Notes under the pieces: model-generated | The model's database searches: none | The model's input: only the letters and a program-made list of their open reading frames with translations | Told to the model about the DNA's origin: nothing | Shown: piece by piece, positions 1 through 11,442 of the stretch | How the letters are laid out: every line of letters begins with the position of its first letter | Numbering within the stretch: position 1 is the first letter of the stretch | Program-made: the position numbers and the translations under genes | DNA from: Camellia lanceoleosa | Taxonomy: Eukaryota; Streptophyta; Magnoliopsida; Ericales; Theaceae | Direction: 5' to 3' | Length of the DNA stretch: 64,000 nucleotides | Assembly (NCBI GenBank): GCA_025200525.1 | Contig: CM045762.1 | Location: 120,716,979 to 120,780,978, forward strand

Positions 1-2556
1 ATGTTCATCGTTGTAGTTACCTTGAAATTTCTTCCGAAGTCTCTAGTCAACTCCCTCTTACTCAAACTCTAAAGATATAACCACAAGCTATAATACCACT
101 CATTCACTCTAAGAAAATTTCTCTGTCAACAATGGTCATTCCAAAACAATCTCTATGACTAACCAACTAACAAAATACTTTGTATCAATTTATTTCCTGA
201 AGAGGAGTCAACCGCATAGCTTCTTCTAAAATAATGTCACCACAAAACACGATGTAATAAAATTAAAATAAGAGATCAACCTCTATCAAGCAAAACTAAA
301 CACCTCTTAATTTCATTTAAGCTTAAGTGCACCCAACTCATAAACAATACTAGACTAACACACTAACAACAAAATTCTCACCACCCTCGTAGGGAAATGA
401 AGGACTAACAAGGAACTCACAAATTTTGCCTCAAGGATACACGACAACTTATGGTTAAAAGATAAGGGATACAAAACAAATCTTCATTTCAGTTTTTTGA
501 ACCACACCATCACAACACACCAAACATAACCCAACACAATCATGTGTACCCTGGTTTACATAATTTCTGACATATAATTAAGGGTAACTTAAAAAAATTA
601 ACATTAATTTCTCACGGTGGATCAAAATAAATTTTTATAAAAATACTCAAATCACGGTTATATCAACCATCTCATGGAACCTAATCATAATCTCCATAAA
701 ATCACAACATTCTTCCAAGATTATTTCAAAAATTTCTCTAAAGACATTTGTTTGCTAATACTGTTCCCCAAACACCGATCACATCATATCTCAACATTTG
801 TATATTGCACTTGAGTACCTTAACAACCAACTATGAGAGAATTGACTCCACCAAACTCGAAAATATTCAAAACTTGGCTTCACATCTCAAAATGTCCACT
901 CACAAGTTACCATTTTTACAACTAAAAATTCCACCAAATGGTGCAATCCCAATCAAATTTAATCTCATCCTAATCTATTCCAGAATTCTTTACCTAGTTC
1001 GTTCACTTATGATTTACAACAGAATTTTGAATAAAACAAGCTCTCTAAGAAGCATATCCTTTACTACACAGAATTTCTTCACCTTTAACAGTATAATTGA
1101 CATTACTATTGACAACAACTCAATGTAATTTAAATAATAGCGTAGCCTATCGAACACAGTGAAAAAGTCAACCTCAACTTTAACCATATAACCTATATCA
1201 CCACAATTTACACCATTTCCATTCATAACTCTTATATATATATATAACTCTTATATATATATATAACTCTTATAAAACTTGAACTTATAATCTGAAACAG
1301 TCATAATTAACAATTATCAATCATTCTAAATTGAAGGTCTCGGCTAAACTCAAGGGTACTATAATCCGGTATATTAAGAACATAAGTATACTCACTCTAT
1401 CATGGTATGCATCAAAACAAACCCCAGACAATTGTATACATTTCTCATATCCATAACTCCTACCTCATAACAAGGATGGAACATGAAGGGCGCACCTATA
1501 TGTCAGCAAGTCAAATACCACCTCTTATGAAGATTTCCCTATTTTAACCACATCAGTTATTTCAAAATGCCTATCATAAGTCTCAATTTATTCATAACAA
1601 CTCCACGCTTGACTCACGGTATCGATGTTTATAAAGCCAACCCTTAAGACACCCATCACATAGCCTCTTCCTTATGCTACTCTGCTAACCAAGTTAAATA
1701 TAACTAACTCACCTAGTTTGAGAAAGTTTTAAAACTAGTTCATATATTCTGATATTAACAATCCAAAACGCTCACCCTTAGGTCACTCTGATCGTTCTTA
1801 AGGTCTTAATCAATGTACATTACCATAAGGTTTAATCCTTACCTCACTCCACTTCCAAGACCTCCCTTGTACCCTATTCTTAAAATTTCAATGTGAGTTT
1901 ATGAGATAATTTCAACTTTTCATTACCACAAACCATTCACCATACAATAAAAAAATAAAACTTTACCATCATAAGGTCACAATTGCTTCTCATGAACTTG
2001 CAAAATCAATAAACTAAGATTCCACACCAATCTCATAATTGCATTCTCACGTGATCCCAAAACAATATATCTGACAAATAAAAAGTGGTGCCAAAGATTT
2101 AAGTCCCAAAAGTTTTCCCCCATTTGGGGTCATTGTCGTCCCTTCATCTTATAAGAAAATAGAGATTAGGTTTAACCCACACTTAAATACTCCACACGAG
2201 ATCTCACACGCCAGACGCGAGTTATACATATGTCTATACATGTATCTACTTCCACATAAGGCAGACCATATAAACACATAATCACATAAGCACATATGGA
2301 TCACTCTCCTAAGATATCAACTTGTTCCATGGCACTCAAAGACCTCCAGGTGGAAAAAGCATTGATCAAGTGCCTTTCCAAAAGGATTTTGATGAATGCC
2401 ATGGACACTAGTCATATCCTAGAAGCTTAACCCCATACCCACATAGCCATATAAACACACAAAGCATGCAAAGCACATAAGCGCTCCATCCTAGTCTAGT
2501 AAACCTATTGTGACAAACGTCACTTCCCACGAGCCCAAGGTATTCAAACATGGTTA
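1..2556 (-). mobile_element. Non-coding internal region of a minus-strand LTR retrotransposon (left end off window)
   Basis: This stretch lies directly behind the primer-binding site and 5' LTR of a minus-strand element, so it should be leader and gag. I find no convincing gag or pol in any frame; only short chance ORFs. The part next to the PBS (about 2230-2550) resembles the leader of the chromovirus at 42477-51740: both have a run of 'cataatcacataa'-type sequence and a block ending in the PBS. A short repeat of 'aactcttatatatatata' lies at about 1228-1275. It may be a gag-less derivative (LARD-like) or a strongly decayed copy. The other LTR is outside the window. Confidence 0.5.
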
Positions 2557-2568
2557 GCTCTGATACCA
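2557..2568 (-). other. Primer-binding site (initiator tRNA-Met type)
   Basis: On the minus strand this reads TGGTATCAGAGC, the standard PBS of many plant LTR elements, complementary to the 3' end of initiator tRNA-Met. It begins three bases from the LTR end at 2572, which fixes the element's orientation and marks 2572-4785 as the 5' LTR. Confidence 0.85.
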
Positions 2569-3239
2569 ATTTGTAACACCCTGGGAGAACACCTCCCAAT
2601 CCTATTCACTTTGGCATTTCTGCCATACAACACACACCATACAAATAAAGACAAAAATAATGAAATAACATTCATTACATTTCATTCCCATTTAAACTAT
2701 CCCCTAAGATTTACAATATCGTCTCATTACATCCATAAATAAAACAAAATAGTTCAAACATAAGAAAATATACAACAAGACAAGTTGCAAGTCGACTTCC
2801 TTCAAAAAGGTGTTCCTTGCTACACTAGCATAAATCTGACATCTAATTACAATATAGCCTTAGTCTTGAACATAAAAAGATTTCAACAAAAGGTTTCACA
2901 CTCCAAAAGGGTTTTCTTCTTCTCAAGAAATCACTTAGGAGATGCTTAGTCTTCATTTCCTGAAATTGGTTAGCTTTGGGGTGAGCAAAAGCTCAATAGG
3001 TAATGAATTTAACAAGTTTTATAATTAATTGAAAGACACATGATCATATAATACAAACATTTGAAATATAGAAATGAAGATGTATATAAGTGTTTATGTA
3101 TGTAAGTGAAAACATGAAATGCATGAAATTTGCTCAATTTTTCCACGTTATCCACAGGTGGTAAATATACTATGACATCCCAAGTATGAGCCAAAAATCA
3201 AAGCATACATATATTGATATAGTTTTGTATACTGAAAAT

Positions 3240-3420
3240 AGTCCCACATTTGCCGGCTCCAGAAATGGTAGGGCGATGGGCACCCAAAAACATTTTTCCT
3301 TCCACATTTGCCGGCTCTATAAACGGTGGAGACGTGGACACCCAAAACCATGTTTTTCCACATTTGACGGCTCCAAAAATGGCGGCTTGTCGACACTCAA
3401 AAACATTTTCCTACATTCAT
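3240..3420 (-). repeat. Tandem repeat inside LTR, three units of about 57 bp
   Basis: Three diverged units each contain 'ccacatttgccggct' (the last is 'ccacatttgacggct'), a short variable stretch, and a 'gacacccaaaacc'-type segment. A related motif recurs in the opposite orientation at 51990-52320. Confidence 0.75.
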
Positions 3421-4353
3421 CTGGGGATATGCACATACAAGGCAATTGGGCAACTTAACTCCCCGCGCGGGTACCAATTACATTACACAACTCAAAAACT
3501 AACCCGACTCACTACCTAGACTCATAGACTATTTTACCCTCTTCCGCTTTTCAACAATCACTTCATCATAGTGTCCAAAGAGAAATTTGGAATGCATATG
3601 ATGCATGAATTTATAAATCTTCAATTTTCCCAACAATCATTTCAATTCATAATAATTCACTACTTTACACATCAATAATGGAGGAGACCTCATTAATAAC
3701 CTTCACTAACTCAAGGTGTATATAGGGAAAAGTTTCAAATCTTACATTTCAACCTTTAAGTTAAGTAAATACATTCAATTTCATGTTTTTGAAACCAATT
3801 GAGCAAAACCCCCTTTATTGAACAAATCTTAAAACTAGGGTTAATGGGAAATTTGGGGTTTTCTCTATTTTATGAATTAAGGACTACTTTTCCTCATCAA
3901 CAACAAAAATCATCAATAAAAGACATAATTCCATCCAAAAATCATGAATTATTGACCACATCTTCCAAATCATTTATTAACCAACACAATCCATACACAT
4001 ATACATACATACATATATATATATAAGGATGAATATCTAATGAAATTAGCACATGTGAGTCTCAAATCAAAGATATAACAAGTTAAAGGCACCCCTACCT
4101 CAAGATTGGAAGTTAACGATGAGAACCCACTTGAAACTTTGGCAAATTACGAAATAATCAGTAGAACTCTTGATCCAAGCTTTCCTTTCAACCTCCTTGA
4201 AGGATCTAGGGTGGATCTAAGGTAAAAATTGGAGAAATCAAGTGTTTGGAGCTCTAAGGTTTCGGTATTGAGAAGAGGGAGAGAAGAGGGAAAGAAAGAA
4301 TAAAGATTCTGGGTAAAAAAGTACTTTAAAAGTGCCTAATATCGACGAAACTG

Positions 4354-4446
4354 CTCAAGCGGTCAAAGCTTGGCTTGAGCAGTGAAAAGAAGCTCCCAAA
4401 ATCTCTAAAATTCGCACAGACCGCTCGAGCATTGAAAAGTCTCGAG
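4354..4446 (-). repeat. Palindromic CTCGAG-type motif cluster in LTR
   Basis: CTCAAG at 4354 and CTTGAG at 4374 are 20 bp apart; CTCGAG at 4424 and at 4441 are 17 bp apart. See the finding on two-turn spacing. Confidence 0.7.
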
Positions 4447-4785
4447 CGGACTTGCTTCCAGCATAGATACTCAAATTTCAAACGGGCATAACTCTCTCGT
4501 CCAAATTCCATTTTAGATCGTTATTGTGTCCAAATCGAAGCCCCGGAAACACGACTTCCAATGGTTCTAGCCTCATATGCAAATTCAAAGTGTGTAAAGA
4601 GAAAAGGGCAAAGAGTGAAGACTACTTATGGGACAATTATCCGAATCAATATTTTTGGTCCAATCTTACTTTACCATTGTGATATCATCCCAATCAATAC
4701 TCTAACATCAACCAAAGAGGCTCCAAGTACAATAATAAGAGTGTCAAAAGCAATCCCATGAGTTTAAGAAGTACAAAGTGTTACA

Positions 4786-4930
4786 ATTTCTGCAAAGCAT
4801 ATGCTACCAATTTAAGCTGTCATACCACAACCAAATTAGCATTAGAATATATATGTGTGTGTGTGTATTTCAAATAAAGTCTAAGTAACATAGACACGGA
4901 CATGTGACACAACATGAACACGACTTCAAA
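4786..4930. other. Short non-coding stretch between two elements
   Basis: It separates the minus-strand LTR end from the first recognisable RT codons. It holds a short (TG)n run near 4853-4865 and a 'gacacggacatgtgacac' stretch. No gene is seen. The exact 5' breakpoint of the truncated element downstream is not visible. Confidence 0.4.
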
Positions 4931-5327
4931 ACTGTATGCTAAACTGTCTAAGTGTGAATTTTGGCTGGACCATGTTATGTTTTTGGGACATGTTGTTAGC
5001 AAAGATGGAATTTCTGTCGATCCACAGAAAATTGAAGCTGTAGTGAACTGGCCTAGACCAACAAATGTGACTGAAGTCCGAAGCTTTTTGGGACTGGCTG
5101 GATATTACAGGAGATTTGTCAAAGACTTCTCCAAAATTGCCTTACCACTGACTCAGTTGACACAGAAGGGGATATCATTTGACTGGACCGACCAGAGGGA
5201 ATCAGCATTTCAAGAATTGAAAACCAGACTTGTGACTGCACCGATTCTGACTCTACCTTCAGGTACGGATGGTTATACTGTATTTAGTGATGCTTCTCAT
5301 AAAGGTTTGGGGTGTGTTTTAATGTAG
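4914..5327 (+). pseudogene. RT thumb and RNase H start (fragment)
   Basis: An open stretch of 137 codons, of which the first few are not element sequence. Residues about 6-60 match the end of Ty3/gypsy RT with the conserved 'FLGHVVS' and '[15 protein letters not shown]' blocks. Residues about 85-137 are the RT/RNase H connection and the first RNase H strand, with its catalytic Asp in 'VFSDAS'. The frame ends in TAG directly after 'GCVLM', inside RNase H, where an intact copy would continue. The remaining RNase H is found after another stop and a frameshift. Confidence 0.85.
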
Positions 5328-5445
5328 AATGGGAGATTTATTGCGTATGCTTCCTGACAGTTGAGATCACATGAAAAGAACTACCCAACACATGATTTAG
5401 AACTTGCTGCAGTAGTGTTTGCACTGAAAAATTTGGCGTCACTAT

Positions 5446-6123
5446 TTGTATGGAGCAACATGTGAAGTGTATACTGACCACAAGAGCCTGAAGTACTTTT
5501 TCACTCAGAAAGAACTGAATATGAGACAGCGGAGATGGCTTGAACTGATTGAAGATTATGATTTACAGATTTTGTACCATCCGGGAAAAGCCAACACCGT
5601 TGCTGACGCATTGAGCCGAAAGTCAATTGCCAACTTAGCCTGTTTGTTGACTGGACAGAAAGAATTGCTTCGTGATCTTGAAACATTTGAGGTTGAAGTT
5701 GTTTTGAGAGAACAAGGTGGAACCATAGCTGCTATTTCTGCTGAACCAGCCTTGATTGAAGAAGTTAAAGTGAAACAGCAACTGGATGACTTTCTGAAAA
5801 AGATCATCAAAGAAAGGGAGTCTAAGCCGAGACCGGGATTCAAATTTGAGAACAATGTACTGAAATTCCAAGAAAGACTGTGTGTACCAAATGACACTGA
5901 ACTGAAAAGAAGAATTTTGCAAGAAGGCCACAATTCAAAATTGTCTATTCACCCGGGGAATACGAAAATGTACCAAGATTTGAAACAGAATTTCTGGTGG
6001 CCGGGAATGAAGAAAGAAATTGCCGACTTTGTGTCTAAATGTCTTCATTGCCAACAAGTTAAAGCGGAACACCAACGACCTGCAGGCTTACTGCAACCCT
6101 TACCCATACCAGAATGGAAATAG
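5446..6123 (+). pseudogene. RNase H end, linker and integrase zinc-binding domain
   Basis: This 225-codon open stretch begins in RNase H ('[17 protein letters not shown]', with the catalytic Asp in 'YTDH') and passes the diagnostic '[15 protein letters not shown]' block at about residues 45-60. A variable linker follows, then the H2C2 integrase zinc domain ('[20 protein letters not shown]' and 'CLHCQQVK') at about residues 165-210, and '[11 protein letters not shown]' before the core. The TAG stop sits in place of a Trp codon that precedes 'EHITMDFIVGLP', so the frame itself continues into the next piece. Confidence 0.9.
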
Positions 6124-6135
6124 GAGCATATCACG

Positions 6136-6387
6136 ATGGATTTTATCGTTGGACTACCTTGCTCCAGGAAAGGTATGGACTCTATTTGGGTTATTGTTGA
6201 TAGATTGACTAAATCTGCACACTTCCTGCCTGTCAAGACAATTTATAATGCAGACAAATTGGCTGTTATCTATATTGATGAAATTGTGAGATTGCATGGA
6301 GTGCCTGTATCTATTGTTTCTGACAGGGATTCGAAGTTTACATCGAGGTTACAGCGAGCCTCTGACGCATTTGGAGTCTTGAATTGA
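6136..6387 (+). pseudogene. Integrase catalytic core (fragment)
   Basis: The stretch carries the first catalytic Asp in 'MDFIVGLP' and the second in 'SIVSDRDSKFTS', with 'IWVIVDRLTKSAHFLP' between them, as in gypsy integrases. It shifts frame near 6385, before the catalytic Glu. From 6390 to 6824 the remainder of the core is recognisable only in scattered pieces ('ALDF', 'EFAYNN'), broken by many small indels. Confidence 0.85.
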
Positions 6388-6824
6388 GGTGAGTAGTGCC
6401 TATCATCCTCGAGATGATGGATCAAAAAAGGACCATCCAGACTCTAGAGGATCTATCGAGAATGTGTGCCCTTGATTTTCAGGAAGCTGAAAGTCATTTG
6501 CCGTTGAATTCGCCTACAACAACATGATTACCATTCGAGTATCGGTATGGCGCCTTCGAGGCATTGTATGGCGAAAGTGTAGATCTCCAATGCTCTTGGG
6601 GAAGTTGGAGATAGGCCTTTGCTTGGGCGAGATTGTATATGAAACGTGAGAAAGTGAAATTGATCTGATGACCGAAAACTACGAGTAGATGAAAAGTTAT
6701 GCGAGATGTTAGAAGGCGGGATAGAGTATGAAGTGGGTGATCACGTGTTTGTGAAAGTGACACCAATGAAAGGCGGACTCGCTTTGGAGTCAAAGGCAAG
6801 TTAAGCGCCAAGATATGTCGGACC

Positions 6825-7199
6825 GTGACGATTATTGAGAAAATCAATCCGGTGGCGTATCAAGTTGCGCTTCCTCCTGAAATGGAGCATATGCATAACG
6901 TCTTCCACATTTCGATGTTGAGAGACTATCTTCGAGATCCGTTCCATGTGATTGAGCCTACTCGGATAGTGCTTAGTGATGACTACACTTACGAGGAACG
7001 GCCTATACAGATTGTGAACAGACGGATCAAGAAATTGAGGAACAAAGAGATCCCGTTAGTGAAAGTTGACTGGCAGAACCATGGTGGTGTGTATGCCACA
7101 TGGGAAAGGGAAGATGACATGGCTAAAAGATATCCTGATTTGTTCCCGCTGAACCCTGTTTTCTTCCAGACTGAAGGTAACTCGAGTTTAGAGGACTAA
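6825..7199 (+). pseudogene. Integrase C-terminus with chromodomain
   Basis: The 124 codons read 'INPVAYQVALPPEM..HNVFHISML', the usual gypsy integrase C-terminal block, then 'YTYEERPIQIVNR..IKKLRNKEIPLVKVDW', and 'ATWEREDDMAKRYPDLF', which matches the Trp-rich chromodomain at the pol end of Tekay/Del chromoviruses. In such elements this domain is thought to guide insertion to heterochromatin. The stop at 7197-7199 appears to be the natural pol end; a purine-rich tract and the 3' LTR follow. Confidence 0.85.
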
Positions 7200-7207
7200 A
7201 CTCCTTA

Positions 7208-7220
7208 TAAGGAGGGGAGA
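7208..7220 (+). other. Polypurine tract of the truncated chromovirus
   Basis: 'taaggaggggaga' immediately precedes the LTR start at 7222, in the position where plus-strand DNA synthesis is primed. Confidence 0.7.
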
Positions 7221-7221
7221 C

Positions 7222-9639
7222 TGTAACAACCCTCGTACTGATTACCGTATAACCACTGAATTATATACTGATCATTGCTAAACTGAACTGATTATGACTA
7301 GTGATCGAATTAACTGAAGTACTGAACGGACCGATTGGAATCGAAACTAAAATTGAATAAGTTTGTTTGTTATATTGCATATTGCATCTGTTTGATTAAA
7401 TGACTATCTGTTTGAATTCGTATGTTTAAACTGCTAATTGAAGGCCTTATCGGCGGCCGATTTAGAAACCGTTTGATGTTTTAGAATCAGTAGAATATTT
7501 CTGATTTAATGATGTATTTACCTGAAAATTGATTAGGAATGATTAAATTAGATTAAAATGAATTGATTGTCAAGTTGACTTATTTACTAAATTGCCACCC
7601 TTAGTGGCCCCCTTGTTTATTCTATCATCAGAACCTTATACACACTTAATTAAACATTGATCAGCCTCTTATTCTTACTCCTAACCGACCAAGAGAGTAG
7701 AGAGTGAGGGACTTGGAGTGAAATCAATGTGGTCTTGAAGAAATGCTTATAATCTTGAAGGATTGAAGTATAACTTGGCAAAATTAAGCTCCTAAACTTT
7801 GAATACAAGACTTAGGTAAGGATTTTATTCTCTTAATGTTGTGTTAAGGTTGATTTTGCAAGGTTCATGCCACATTGTAGAGCTAAGACATGATTTTGCT
7901 CATAATTGTTGAATTAGAGCTCCATTGTTGCATGCATGCTCATGTAGTCAAGTTTGGAGGTTTGATTTCATGAAAATCTCACATGCAAGCTCACATTCAT
8001 GCATGGTCCATGTTTTCAATTTGTTCTTGAAGAAATGAGTCCATTTGGACAAGAATTGAAGCTTGAATTTAGTTTAAACTTCATGCATTACATGTCTTCA
8101 AATTGTTCTTGAAAATGGGTTTGAAAATGGCTTAATTGACCAACCCTTGGCCCTTGCATGTGCAAATTAGCTTTTGAAACTTGTTATACATTGAGTTTAA
8201 GTGTATTTTCCAGAATTTGGGGCCAAGAGGTTGAGTTTTGGATGGTTGAATACTTGGTTCGAACTTGGGAGACAAATCTGGAAATTCCAGATTTTGCTTC
8301 CTCGCTCGAGCGAAGGATTCCTCGCTCGAGCGAGCACCTTTATTTAGGGCTCCGCTCAAGCGAGCATCGAGCGTGGTATCACGCGTAAAAATCGAGCAAC
8401 CAGTACTTTTACTATTTCATCAGACCGCTCGAGCGAAGGATTGTTTGCTCGAGCGAAGCCTTTGATTTTGAAAGCTCGCTCGAGCGAAGGAAGGCTCGCT
8501 CGAGCGAGACCCCTGTTTTCAGCAACTTTTAAAAAATGCCCTCCAACTGTATTTTTGTATCTTCATCCCATCCTAGGCATTCTTAGGCCTAGTTTAAGGC
8601 ATCTTAATGAGGATTTCGACATAAAACCACGCCGAGAAAATTTAGGGATTTAATTATCATCCTTCCGACTGTGAACTTAGTGTGTGTGTTCTATTTGTTT
8701 ACTGTTTAGGGTTGGCTCTCGGGGACGCGCTCTAGCTGCTATTAGCCCAATCTCTGTGAGTAACAGATTGTGTAAAGATATGTTCAAATGGTTATATTTT
8801 GAATACTGAATTGAACTGTTTATTGAATTGATATTGTCTATTGAATGAATGTATGTCCTGTATTTCGAACTGTATTGTGGCATCCTTAGCACCCACTGTT
8901 ATTGATTATTCTGAGCTCTTCGGTTTCCTTGAGGAACCATATTGTTTATCGATTGATGGCCATCATTATTGTTGGAGTGCATTAAGGCGGTCCTTTGGAC
9001 CTACTGTTTATAGGCTAATGGATGTACCACATATGACTGATTGATTGAAATACTGATTGACTGAAATACTAAAAGATTAAAATACTGTATAATGAATTGA
9101 TTTCATTACTGTAAGGACATTCATTCATAACCTCTTTACACATTATGTTATTCACTGGGCTTTAGCTCACTGTTTATATATATATGTAGGTTCTCAGCAG
9201 CCAGACCGGAGCTAGGAGCGTGGGTCAGCCCCCAGTTTTGTCAGCCAGCCTGTGTGCCTCACAGTGAGGTTCCTAGTTGCCATGCTATGGCTTTGGAATT
9301 TTGTTTTTCCCCTGTCTGTCCCATGTACTGTTTGGGGGGCCACTGTATAGACTGTTACCGACCTTACTGTACTGTCAAGGGATTAAGTCCCTGTACTGAA
9401 TGTTGTGAATAATTGTACAGACTGTACCGTTTTGAACTGTATAAATACATGTATGGATGAAAAATGTTTTTGGGCATACAGATTTTCACAGCTCAATGGA
9501 CACTAGTTATTTACTGTATTGGCTTCCTCCAGGCCCTGTACTCTGTTTAACTGTACTACTGTTCAGTAGGCCTTTGGTAATCTCGGATTACTGGCCAGTT
9601 ACGGTGCTAAACCCATAGGGCCGGGTTTGGATCGTGACA
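7222..9639 (+). mobile_element. 3' LTR of the truncated chromovirus
   Basis: This unit starts TGTAACAACC right after the polypurine tract and ends in GTGACA at 9639; length is 2418 bp. Purine-rich DNA at 7690-7730 and a strong CTCGAG palindrome cluster (8305-8504) are its main internal landmarks. A TATA-like 'tttatatatatatg' lies near 9174. No partner LTR is present because the 5' half of the element is gone. The bases after 9639 continue into a TOPLESS-like intron. No target duplication can be tested. Confidence 0.8.
8305..8504 (+). repeat. Paired CTCGAG palindromes at 20-bp spacing
   Basis: CTCGAG occurs at 8305 and 8325, at 8428 and 8448, and at 8479 and 8499. Each pair is exactly 20 bp apart, and the hexamers sit in longer dyads such as 'cgctcgagcg'. 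A weaker pair lies at 8355-8371. Confidence 0.9.
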
Positions 9640-9656
9640 AGAACAAAACTTATTAC

Positions 9657-9810
9657 CTTTGGTTAATGAGGTTCTGTATCCTTGAATCTGCCAAGTTAGG
9701 GAAATTTAGTCTATCACAAAAAACAACATTTGCCTTGATAAGGTCCCTGAACTCAACCACCATATTCAATCTTGCATTGTTGCATTAGTATAACTAGCAA
9801 GTAGTTTATT
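9657..9810 (-). pseudogene. TOPLESS-like corepressor pseudogene, exon 5 (3' part)
   Basis: On the minus strand this reads 'VEFRDLIKANVVFCDRLNFP', 'NLADSRIQNLINQ', which matches the CTLH-region exon of plant TOPLESS/TPR corepressors ('LIEANPLFRDKL', 'SRLRTLINQ'). It is followed by a GTAATAAG donor at about 9649-9656, where the family has an intron. The segment before it ('ENKLLASYTNATMQD') corresponds to 'ENEQLSKYGDTK' of the family, but a TGA and a frameshift separate the two parts. The exon is cut within its second or third codon by the copia element at 9811-17300; the rest of the gene lies beyond 17305. The following exons, including the WD40 part, are absent: the chromovirus LTR starts 17 bp away. 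Confidence 0.75.
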
Positions 9811-11072
9811 TGTTGGAAATGGTTATAAATTCTGGGTAAAACCAGAATTTTTTCCTAAGTTTGGTCTAATTTTTAGGTGGGCCCCGTGCATCGATTTACA
9901 CGGGTCAAAGTGGTAACGCGTTCTATGCCGCGTTGTGATTCACGTGGTATATTTGGTTGCTCAAAACCATTACCGAGTGAATGGGAAATTGAAGCCAAAG
10001 TGTGCTCCATGGAAATGGAGTTTTGGTGGAAATTCCTTATGGTTTGAATAAGGCTTGTCCCACATTGATTTGATGGGAGGTTTTGAAAGGGTTTATAAGG
10101 CTTGGGTTTGGTACTTGGGGTGTGCCCCAAGGGGTACCCAAGTGTTTTAGAGGGAGAGGTTATGGGCAAAATGGGCTAGACCCATTGGACTCAAAAATCA
10201 CCACACACGCCTTGCCATATGGCCCGTCTCGTCTGCCGATTCGGGCTGGGCCTGGGCTTGGGCGCGGGTGTGAGGTTGGGTTGGGCTTGTTCGGCCCAAT
10301 ACTAATCTTTTTGGGCCAAAAACATTTGAATTTAATTCAAATAAATTGTTTTGGATTTTCTGTTCATCCAAACAGGGCCCTTCCCGTTTTCAAATGTAAT
10401 TAAACTGGTTTGGCATTTTGGTTCATCCAAACAGGCCCTTCCTGCTTTTTATCTGTTTGAATAATTAACCAATGATTCAAACTGTTGAAATTCAAACCCA
10501 ATGTGTTTCATACTGCTCAATTCAAATCCTCTGACCACCTTAACATCTATAAATAGACCACCTCCCATTTGGATTAAGACATCAATTTTCGTATTCCTTC
10601 TCGCTTTAAATCTACGCCATATTGTCGCATATTATTTCGAAAGAAAGAGTGTAAACACTCTAGTGTGTTCGATTTAACAATTAAATTGTAGTCTTGCATT
10701 TAATTGTTGATAAGATCATTTCATCTGAGAGATAGACGTCTAAGTTAAAGCACCTTGGAGAGGCGAATCTGTTCTTAAGGACACAGTGTTCAACACCTTG
10801 GACTTGATCGAAAAGTTATTCCAAGTATTTAACCAAGTAAGTTGATTAAATTATTTTTCTGTTTTCTTTATTTGTTTATTAAAATCAGATTTTAATTTTG
10901 TTTTTGTAACAAAATAAAATCTGTTTTTATTTGTTTTATTTTATTTTTATTTTGAGTTTGATTTTTGTGATCAAACGAATTTCTCTCCTTTTCTTTAATT
11001 CTTTAAATTCTGATTGTTGTTTAGTACACAACAGAATTTAATTTATTTAAATACAGTGAAGATTGCCTTACA
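9811..11072 (+). mobile_element. Copia 5' LTR
   Basis: Length is 1262 bp, with TG...CA ends. A TATA box TATAAATA at 10548-10555 is followed by a typical leader. The last 35 bp or so are repeated directly after the LTR (to about 11110), a local tandem duplication across the LTR edge. Confidence 0.93.
10548..10555 (+). promoter_or_regulatory. TATA box of copia LTR
   Basis: TATAAATA within 'catctataaataga'. The same sequence occurs at the matching place in the 3' LTR near 16775. Confidence 0.7.
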
Positions 11073-11442
11073 ATTTTAATTTATTTAAATACAGTGAAGA
11101 TTGCCCAACAATCTTAAGACAGATCCTTTTTGGTATCTTCATTGTATTTAATTTTCTGTTTTTCAAAGTAATATTCTGGTTGGAAAAACAAATAGTGATT
11201 TATGCTATTTGACAGATAGTAGTAATATACTGTCTCTTTTCTTTGACAACTAGTAATGCGACATCGGTGTCATTAACAATTTCGAGAATATTAATTGGTA
11301 TTACGTAAAATTATTTTGGTATTTTATTTTTCTGTTTTAGTAACAAGGAAAATAAAATTATTTTGTGTTATATTTTATTTTCGGTTTTAGTAACTAGAAA
11401 ATTAATTTGTGTTTTAATTTTTCGATTTTTGTAATCGAAATT
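11073..11442 (+). other. Copia leader between 5' LTR and gag
   Basis: The leader is AT-rich and begins with a second copy of the LTR's terminal 35 bp. A primer-binding site would be expected just after 11072, but none is recognisable; the duplication may have displaced or hidden it. Confidence 0.6.

Larger units (their letters stand above)
2572..4785 (-). mobile_element. 5' LTR of minus-strand Ty3/gypsy-like element
   Basis: The unit runs from TGTAACACC to GTGTTACA on the plus strand, so it has the TG...CA ends and short inverted termini of an LTR, and the PBS lies just outside the 2572 end. Length is 2214 bp. Read on the minus strand it has, in order, a cluster of CTCGAG-type palindromes (4354-4446), a GA-rich stretch near 4265-4300, a 3-unit tandem repeat (3240-3420), and a 'gagcttttgctcacccc' block. 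The same order is seen in the LTRs at 41270-52936 and 59200-61920. The segment 4500-4700 is clearly similar to 61640-61840, so those two LTRs belong to one family. Confidence 0.8.
4931..7199 (+). pseudogene. Broken pol of a 5'-truncated Ty3/gypsy chromovirus
   Basis: The reading starts inside reverse transcriptase (thumb region, '[11 protein letters not shown]' and '[13 protein letters not shown]') and continues through RNase H, the zinc-binding part and core of integrase, and an integrase C-terminus with a chromodomain. LTR, gag, protease and the RT catalytic motif are missing upstream, so this is a 5'-truncated copy and cannot be autonomous. In-frame stops lie at 5325-5327 (TAG), near 5354-5356 (TGA) and at 6121-6123 (TAG); frameshifts lie near 5435 and 6385. 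The last two stops are single G-to-A or C-to-T type changes from Trp or Arg codons, as expected from cytosine deamination. A 3' LTR follows at 7222. Chromovirus identity rests on the chromodomain-like C-terminus. Confidence 0.9.

Noticed and set aside
748..1128. 126-codon ORF in the left element
   Set aside because: AT-rich, Ile/Asn/Ser-rich composition without any motif; probably chance.
4931..7199. Integrated plant pararetrovirus
   Set aside because: RT is followed by integrase and a chromodomain, with an LTR and polypurine tract; no movement protein or viral intergenic region was seen.
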